Source: Sipunculus nudus (lineage: Eukaryota; Annelida; Sipuncula; Golfingiida; Sipunculidae). Taken from it: a stretch of 64,000 nucleotides of DNA. The stretch lies in assembly GCA_026874595.1 (NCBI GenBank), contig CM049315.1, forward strand, positions 69,511,916 through 69,575,915. Direction: 5' to 3'. Below, piece after piece: positions 59,211 through 64,000 of this stretch. Below the pieces are notes generated by a model. The model saw only the letters and a list, made by a program, of their open reading frames with translations. It did no database searches and had not been told where the DNA came from. Position 1 is the stretch's first letter, and every line of letters starts with the position of its first letter. Position numbers and translations under genes: made by a program.

Positions 59211-61439
59211 TTCATTTTGGAGGCAAGGTCAGACACGGACTTGCGCTTATTTAGTACGATTTATTAGTTCCATTATTTTCTTTACATCAGTTCAGTTCCA
59301 GTACGTAAAAGTTTTATCAATTAAGCCTTACACAGAAACGAAGAAGCGGCTTCATGAAAATCCGAAGAAAAGCCAAAACTGGAACAAACAAAATTAACCA
59401 ATCGCTGTAATTCTGCATATAATAATTTTAAGTACAAAATATACATTTGTCCCTTACAAGTCAGTTCGCAGTAATAAAGAACTCTGTAAAGCATCACAAC
59501 TTATGCTATTTGTATTAACCATAAGCATATATACTGTTATACGCTAGCTACACAGAATTAAATTCTCAAATATATATTAGATATACATATATATATAATC
59601 TGTTTACCCATCATCCCCTGTTCACAACGTTCTACTTCTCCACGCATAACCATCAGTAATAGATCAAATTATTCGGAGAGGCACATAAATGTTATTCCTT
59701 AATAGTGTTAATTACTATCCTGATTTGCCCCGTCTGACTGTCTTGGTGCTAAAAATCAAGTTTTCGGCCCGTACGTCACAAGATATAGGTCACCATGACC
59801 TAATTTCAGGTTTCCAAGGTGATTTACCTATAAACTCCCAGGATATTGAGTAAAAAGATTCTAGGCCTCACATATACGATTTGTCCCCCGGATGGACGCC
59901 GGACAAAGGGTGATCGCTATAGCTCAGTTGACTAACAGTCAGCTGAACTAATAAAACTTACTGATGTACCGAAGCGAAAAGCCCCTGATTTAACTCCCTA
60001 AATACCCTTAAAAACCATATTTTCCATTGTTGGATTGACACAAATTTTACCTGTCATACTTCAGTATGCCTGATTGTCATTCATTATATGAATAAATGGA
60101 AAGTTTTATGATGCAAGGGAATTCTTGCTATGTGACACCTTCAAGGGGCCAGGATATCTATTAACCCATCCATCGAAATCTTACAGAAAACACATCAAGA
60201 TGTTTACAAACGTTGGATCGGATGCAGTTCTAAGTACATGCACAAAAACTAATCCCAACATTCTCAACGTAACACCAAACAAAAAACAGAAGAAAACCAT
60301 AACTTCCATACACAATTACTGTTATAATCAAATTAACTAAAACTTAACCTTTATTTCTTTATATATCACTCGACCTGCCACCACTCTCTTCTAGGTAATG
60401 CTATGTACCCTTTGTTCGTGCACCACGCTTAACGACCTTCACAGATCCTCCCATTTGCCGCATTTATTGGCTTTGATAGGAGAGTTTGAAATCATGTCTA
60501 GGTCGCCGATTCCGAGCGATGGGTGAGGGTCCCCACGTACTTTAGATGCTGTAATCGTTAACCAATAGAGTAAATAGATTAAATAGATTTAAATATATTT
60601 CCATATAACATCATATGACAAGTTTGGCAGTGTGTACTGTAGATTTAAAAGCTACAGATGGAAAGAATAGATTGTTATAGTATTTCCGTGGATTGAAGCT
60701 AATTTTAAATCAAGAGACAACCATACCCTTGTAGATCCAAGGAGATAATACAGCAAAGACACTTATTTTTTAACTCTATTCTTGACGTCAACAAATGCAC
60801 TACAAAGTTAATTTTACTCAGTTTAGTATCCTAGTGACATCCTTGATGGCTGAACATTTCAGTAACCTTGACTTCAAGTAACTTAACATACCATAATGCA
60901 TAATTATTACGTTTTAAGATTAAACCATGTCTCAATACATAAAGTCATACACAGCTGTCAGGCGAGGACGACAATATAAACTGCCACTCCGTTCTGATAA
61001 GTCATTCCTACCACCTGGTGGCAAGAAGCACCACCTCAGGGAGTTCATGCAAGGACGTAGACTGAGTGGCTCATTGTTTCAGCGTTACCTGCGTGCTAGT
61101 CGAGTATTGTTATGTGGCAAACCCCCTAGGGTACGACGTAACCTTCGTACGAACGTTTAGTTACGGATGACTTGAACAGAGCTCGATACTGTTTTCCCGT
61201 TTGGTATAAAGTTTGGACAGCGATATTCCGAGGAACCTCGTCTTGGACTTGAATTAAAATGTCCGCCCGACCAGATAAAGAATATTGCGGCGGGCCCTGG
61301 ATAAGCAAGGTATACGGGAACCCGTAGACTCATCATGCAATGTACAGTAAATCGTCCGGCAGTGGATTCTTGTATTAATTGTAATTCTTCCTTATTTTGT
61401 TTATAATTGTTTAATCAAACTATCTGTCTTTTTAATTGT
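59211..61439. other. Intergenic with small repeats
   Basis: 59,780-59,960 contains ATATAGGTCACCATGACCTA and CCCGGATGGACGCCGGACAA followed by GATCGCTATAGCTCAGTTGA, wording I associate with common mollusc repeats. One open frame at 60,927-61,160 is listed separately. The rest is AT-rich without recognisable features. Confidence 0.45.
60927..61160 (+). CDS. Small basic hypothetical protein (77 aa), weak
   Basis: The ATG sits in fair context (AAACCATGT). The product is strongly basic (SYTAVRRGRQYKLPLR, FMQGRRLSGSLFQRYLRAS), more protein-like than other short frames here, and the local GC is raised over the frame. I recognise no family. It could be an exon or a mobile-element fragment; no splice sites or promoter were identified. 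Confidence 0.2.
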   Translation: MSQYIKSYTAVRRGRQYKLPLRSDKSFLPPGGKKHHLREFMQGRRLSGSLFQRYLRASRVLLCGKPPRVRRNLRTNV

Positions 61440-61709
61440 GTTACGGGTTGACTTAAAAGCGGACCGAACTGCTTTGCTAGACTTGTGCGCCACCAACATG
61501 GGTTCGAATCCGGGATCAGTCCAATGTTTTCCCTGATTAAAATTGTCTTCGTAACAAAATGGGGGTTCGTCCCATTTGACCGAACTGTGACGCCAGTGAA
61601 GCCTGCTTTTCTAGCGAACCGGTTGGTACGCCGGACTCCTGTGCCACCAATATGAGTTCGAATCCGGGATCAACCCAATCTTTTCCCCTGAAAAAGTTGT
61701 CTTCGTAAC
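61440..61709 (+). repeat. tRNA-derived SINE-like elements, two copies in tandem
   Basis: Copy one is 61,440-61,555, starting GTTACGGGTTGACTTAAAAG and ending GTCTTCGTAAC; it has an internal deletion. Copy two is about 61,580-61,709. Its tRNA-like part is the best in the window: TAGCGAACCGGTTGGTACGC (A-box region), CCGGACTCCTGTGCC, and GAGTTCGAATCC (B box). It ends GTCTTCGTAAC. Both match the copy at 51,769-51,933. Confidence 0.75.
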
Positions 61710-62338
61710 AACTGCATGACTGACTTTATATAACAATGAACGCTGGCCAGTAAAGTTAAAACATTGGCTAGTTTATGATCAATCCCTCAATTAAGAACAT
61801 CGGGCTGTAGCGCCCAGGGATGCCCCGTCTGTTGTGTGTGTTTCAAAGGGAATAAGAGTCCATAATCGAGAATGTACACACCTGTGTCGCCTGTTTCAGT
61901 TAATACCTGAAAAATAATGGAATGTTAAAGGATTCAGAATGTTTATTTAACAAATGGTGACATTTTTTGTATTCATGAAATGCATGAAGACTGAGAAAAG
62001 GTAACGAAGACTAACTGCATATAAAATCAAATATTCTTTATCTCTTATATTTATATACAATTATTTCTTTATTTATAATATTCAAATTAATAAAATTGTT
62101 AAATCAAACATTTGGTTTTTCAAATAATAATAAAATCAAACTCTTCTGATTCAAGAAATATGGTGACATAATATTTTAATATTTGGACTAAGCAATAATA
62201 GAAAAAGGGCCCGAGTGAAACAAATATATATGTACCAACAAAATTTTTGAAATCACATTACCACTGACTACCCGATATATCCAGACCGAAAGCTTTCTCC
62301 GTTACACTGAAAAAGTGGTACCCACTCAGGACAGGTAC
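61710..62338. other. Intergenic, AT-rich, no gene seen
   Basis: Nothing recognisable on either strand. Dense in TTATTTA/AATAAT text. Confidence 0.5.
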
Positions 62339-62882
62339 AGCCTCGGTCACAATCCGCTGCGGTCATCGCACACCGTAGAGTTCCGCACGGTTTTCGGGGC
62401 CGCAGGAATACTTAAGCCTCGGAGACAACCCGCTGCGGCCACCTTCAGTTTTTTAAACCGCAGGAATACTTATCCGGCCGACGTTCGGGAATGGGAAGGT
62501 GTCTTCCTCATTCTCACGGCCTTCGCACAGTAAAGAAAGATAACCCTGCGGACGCCGCAATCTAACCTTGCGGAAGCCGCAAAGACCCCTTTCGACAGCC
62601 GCAGGGACGCCTTACGTCTCTCGGGTAGCCGAATGGGTATTAAAAATCGCACGGGCATCCTATGACATCCGTACGTCCACTGTACGGTGCCTGTATGGAG
62701 CCCGTAGGTGGCTGTCTGACGCTCGGCCGCCACATCAACTTAAGCGCTTGCGCTAATGTCAGTTACGTTCGTTGCGGAATCCCTGCGGCCTTTGAAAAAC
62801 GCACGGTTGCCGTACGTCTACTGCACGGAATAGCCAAAAACACTAGCCGTACGGCGACCGTATCCCGGTTGTGACCGAGGCT
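62339..62882. mobile_element. Non-autonomous DNA transposon with 14-bp TIRs
   Basis: AGCCTCGGTCACAA at 62,339-62,352 is the exact reverse complement of TTGTGACCGAGGCT at 62,869-62,882. The 544-bp body is much richer in GC than its flanks and is packed with CCGCAGG/CCTGCGG and CGTACGG motifs. Frames across it are short and antisense-symmetric, so no protein is called. Flanking trinucleotides (TAC left, TAT right) only loosely fit a 3-bp TWA target duplication. Confidence 0.8.
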
Positions 62883-63489
62883 TATTGCTCAGCGCGGAGT
62901 GAAAATGTACACTAAAACTGGCAAAGCTGATGAGTTACATTATAATTATTTATGTAAATGTTGATTTTCAATATTATTTGTAGAAGAAGTAGTGGTAGTA
63001 GCAGTAGTACTAAATAAATCATTCTTTCATAATGCAGCTTAATATTATGAAATACTTGATAATTGCTTCTAATTTATAAATGGTCACCCAAATGCTGTAG
63101 ATTTTATGAAAACAAAATTATAAAAAATACAATGGCTTTCAGAGGAAATAATTTTAGTCGGTAAGCGTAGTCCAAATAAACGTACACCAGCAGCTGGCGT
63201 CATATATTAGTATCAACTTACTAATTATAACGATCATTATATTGCTTCCCATTTTTAAATAATTAAACATGTGAAATAAAATGTAACCGAGTTCATCAAC
63301 CATCTAGGGTAACATACCAGAAACCTGTTTATCATATTTTCAACAGATGCTGGTAATAGCCTAGCCCTATCTTTTAATGTCCAAAATTTTGGTCTGAGTT
63401 ATCTGCATGTGCTGCTATTTTCTCTATGTACGTCATGTTACTTAAACGTAGGAGAAAAAAAATCTCACTCTCTCCCTCTCTTTCTCCCC
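62883..63489. other. Intergenic, AT-rich, no gene seen
   Basis: AT-rich unique sequence with a short AGTAGTAGTAGCAG-type tract at about 62,985-63,010. No recognisable coding sequence. Confidence 0.5.
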
Positions 63490-63682
63490 ACAGAAGCGGA
63501 TCCAGGGGAGGGGAGGTTTCATACGCTGCAAGCTTTTTTAAGTGTTTCAGAAAAAATGTTGCTGCCTGGACCTCTCATTTTCCGGACCTGGTGATCTTTT
63601 TTTTCAGGTTTTTTATTTGTTCTCCTTGGCAGGACCCCCCCCCCCCTTTTTTTTTCCCTCAATCCTGGATCCGCCCCTGTCC
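63490..63682. mobile_element. Small MITE with GCGGATCCAGG inverted ends
   Basis: GCGGATCCAGGGGAGG near 63,496 pairs with CCTGGATCCGCCCCTG near 63,665. The inside has C- and T-runs. This hairpin-ended, about 190-bp element is of a type common in animal genomes. Three overlapping short frames inside are not genes. Confidence 0.7.
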
Positions 63683-64000
63683 CATTTAACACTTACTTTA
63701 ACATATATCATCTCCGCTATGTCAAACGAGTTCTTGTAACTCAGATTAAGTTTGCAGGTGTTTTATGCTCGATGGTACACTCCACTGGAACACCAAGATG
63801 TACTGCTGCAAACAGCCAGGCAAGAAACTTGGTTAGCTGCCGTCATAATCAGAGCCAGAAATTCTAAATCTACTGTTTTCTTTCGAACATTTTCAGCGGA
63901 GATGAGAGAACAACAGCTGCCCAACGTATATTCACTTAAAATTTTAAAATTAGGTATAAGACGACAACGATGAGAATAATAATGAATGGTCAGACATTGT
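63683..64000. other. Window end, no gene seen
   Basis: A 73-codon plus-strand frame at 63,752-63,973 (contains TARQETWLAAVIIRARNSKS) is mildly protein-like but not recognised, and the region is cut by the window end soon after. Confidence 0.35.

Overview
The window looks like nuclear DNA of an invertebrate metazoan, most likely a marine mollusc (bivalve-like). This rests on AT-rich sequence, small exons with GT/AG borders, tRNA-derived SINE-like repeats, an L1/Tx1-like LINE, a PIF/Harbinger transposon, a Ty3/gypsy retrotransposon, many GGGG/CCCC-tailed MITE-like pieces, and long microsatellites. The species cannot be named from sequence alone. No rRNA, intact tRNA or CRISPR array was seen.

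Layout. 1-4.6 kb is non-coding and carries a dispersed repeat (R1) that recurs at 38.1 kb and, over a longer stretch, at 52.1-54.5 kb. 4.6-6.0 kb is a 26-bp minisatellite. 6.3-10.2 kb holds a broken minus-strand LINE split by other sequence. 10.3-12.2 kb has a pair of direct repeats (R2). 13.3-16.7 kb is a decayed copy of a discoidin (F5/8 type C) gene whose last exon has been amplified in four ~684-bp tandem units. 18.5-22.1 kb is a better preserved paralogue: signal peptide, PAN/apple-like region and discoidin domain on the plus strand, with one in-frame stop. 22.4-32.1 kb is repeat R3, interrupted by an 8.3-kb LTR retrotransposon. That element is itself interrupted by a 2.6-kb minisatellite, which in turn holds a MITE-like insertion.

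33.7-49.4 kb is the most interesting part: three minus-strand paralogues related to the C-terminal polo-box region of PLK4, the centriole-duplication kinase, with no kinase domain. Gene A (33,761-36,802; 402 aa) and gene B (45,600-49,349; 505 aa) each have seven open coding exons with matching intron phases, and five exon lengths are identical or nearly so. Copy C (40,021-40,984) is a remnant that lost its four central exons. Each has its own six-codon ATG exon; A and B have TATA-like boxes upstream. R3 lies just downstream of both A and B, so [R3 + polo-box gene] may have been duplicated as a unit.

49.6-64 kb is repeat-rich: tRNA-like SINE copies at 51.8 and 61.5 kb, the long R1 copy, a 27-bp minisatellite at 54.8 kb, a decayed Harbinger element at 57.1-59.2 kb, and TIR elements at 62.3 and 63.5 kb.

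The genes do not form an operon. The coherent biological theme is local expansion of kinase-less PLK4 polo-box proteins, beside an expanding and decaying family of secreted discoidin proteins. Exon borders were read by eye from splice consensus and reading-frame phase; no alignment or database search was run.
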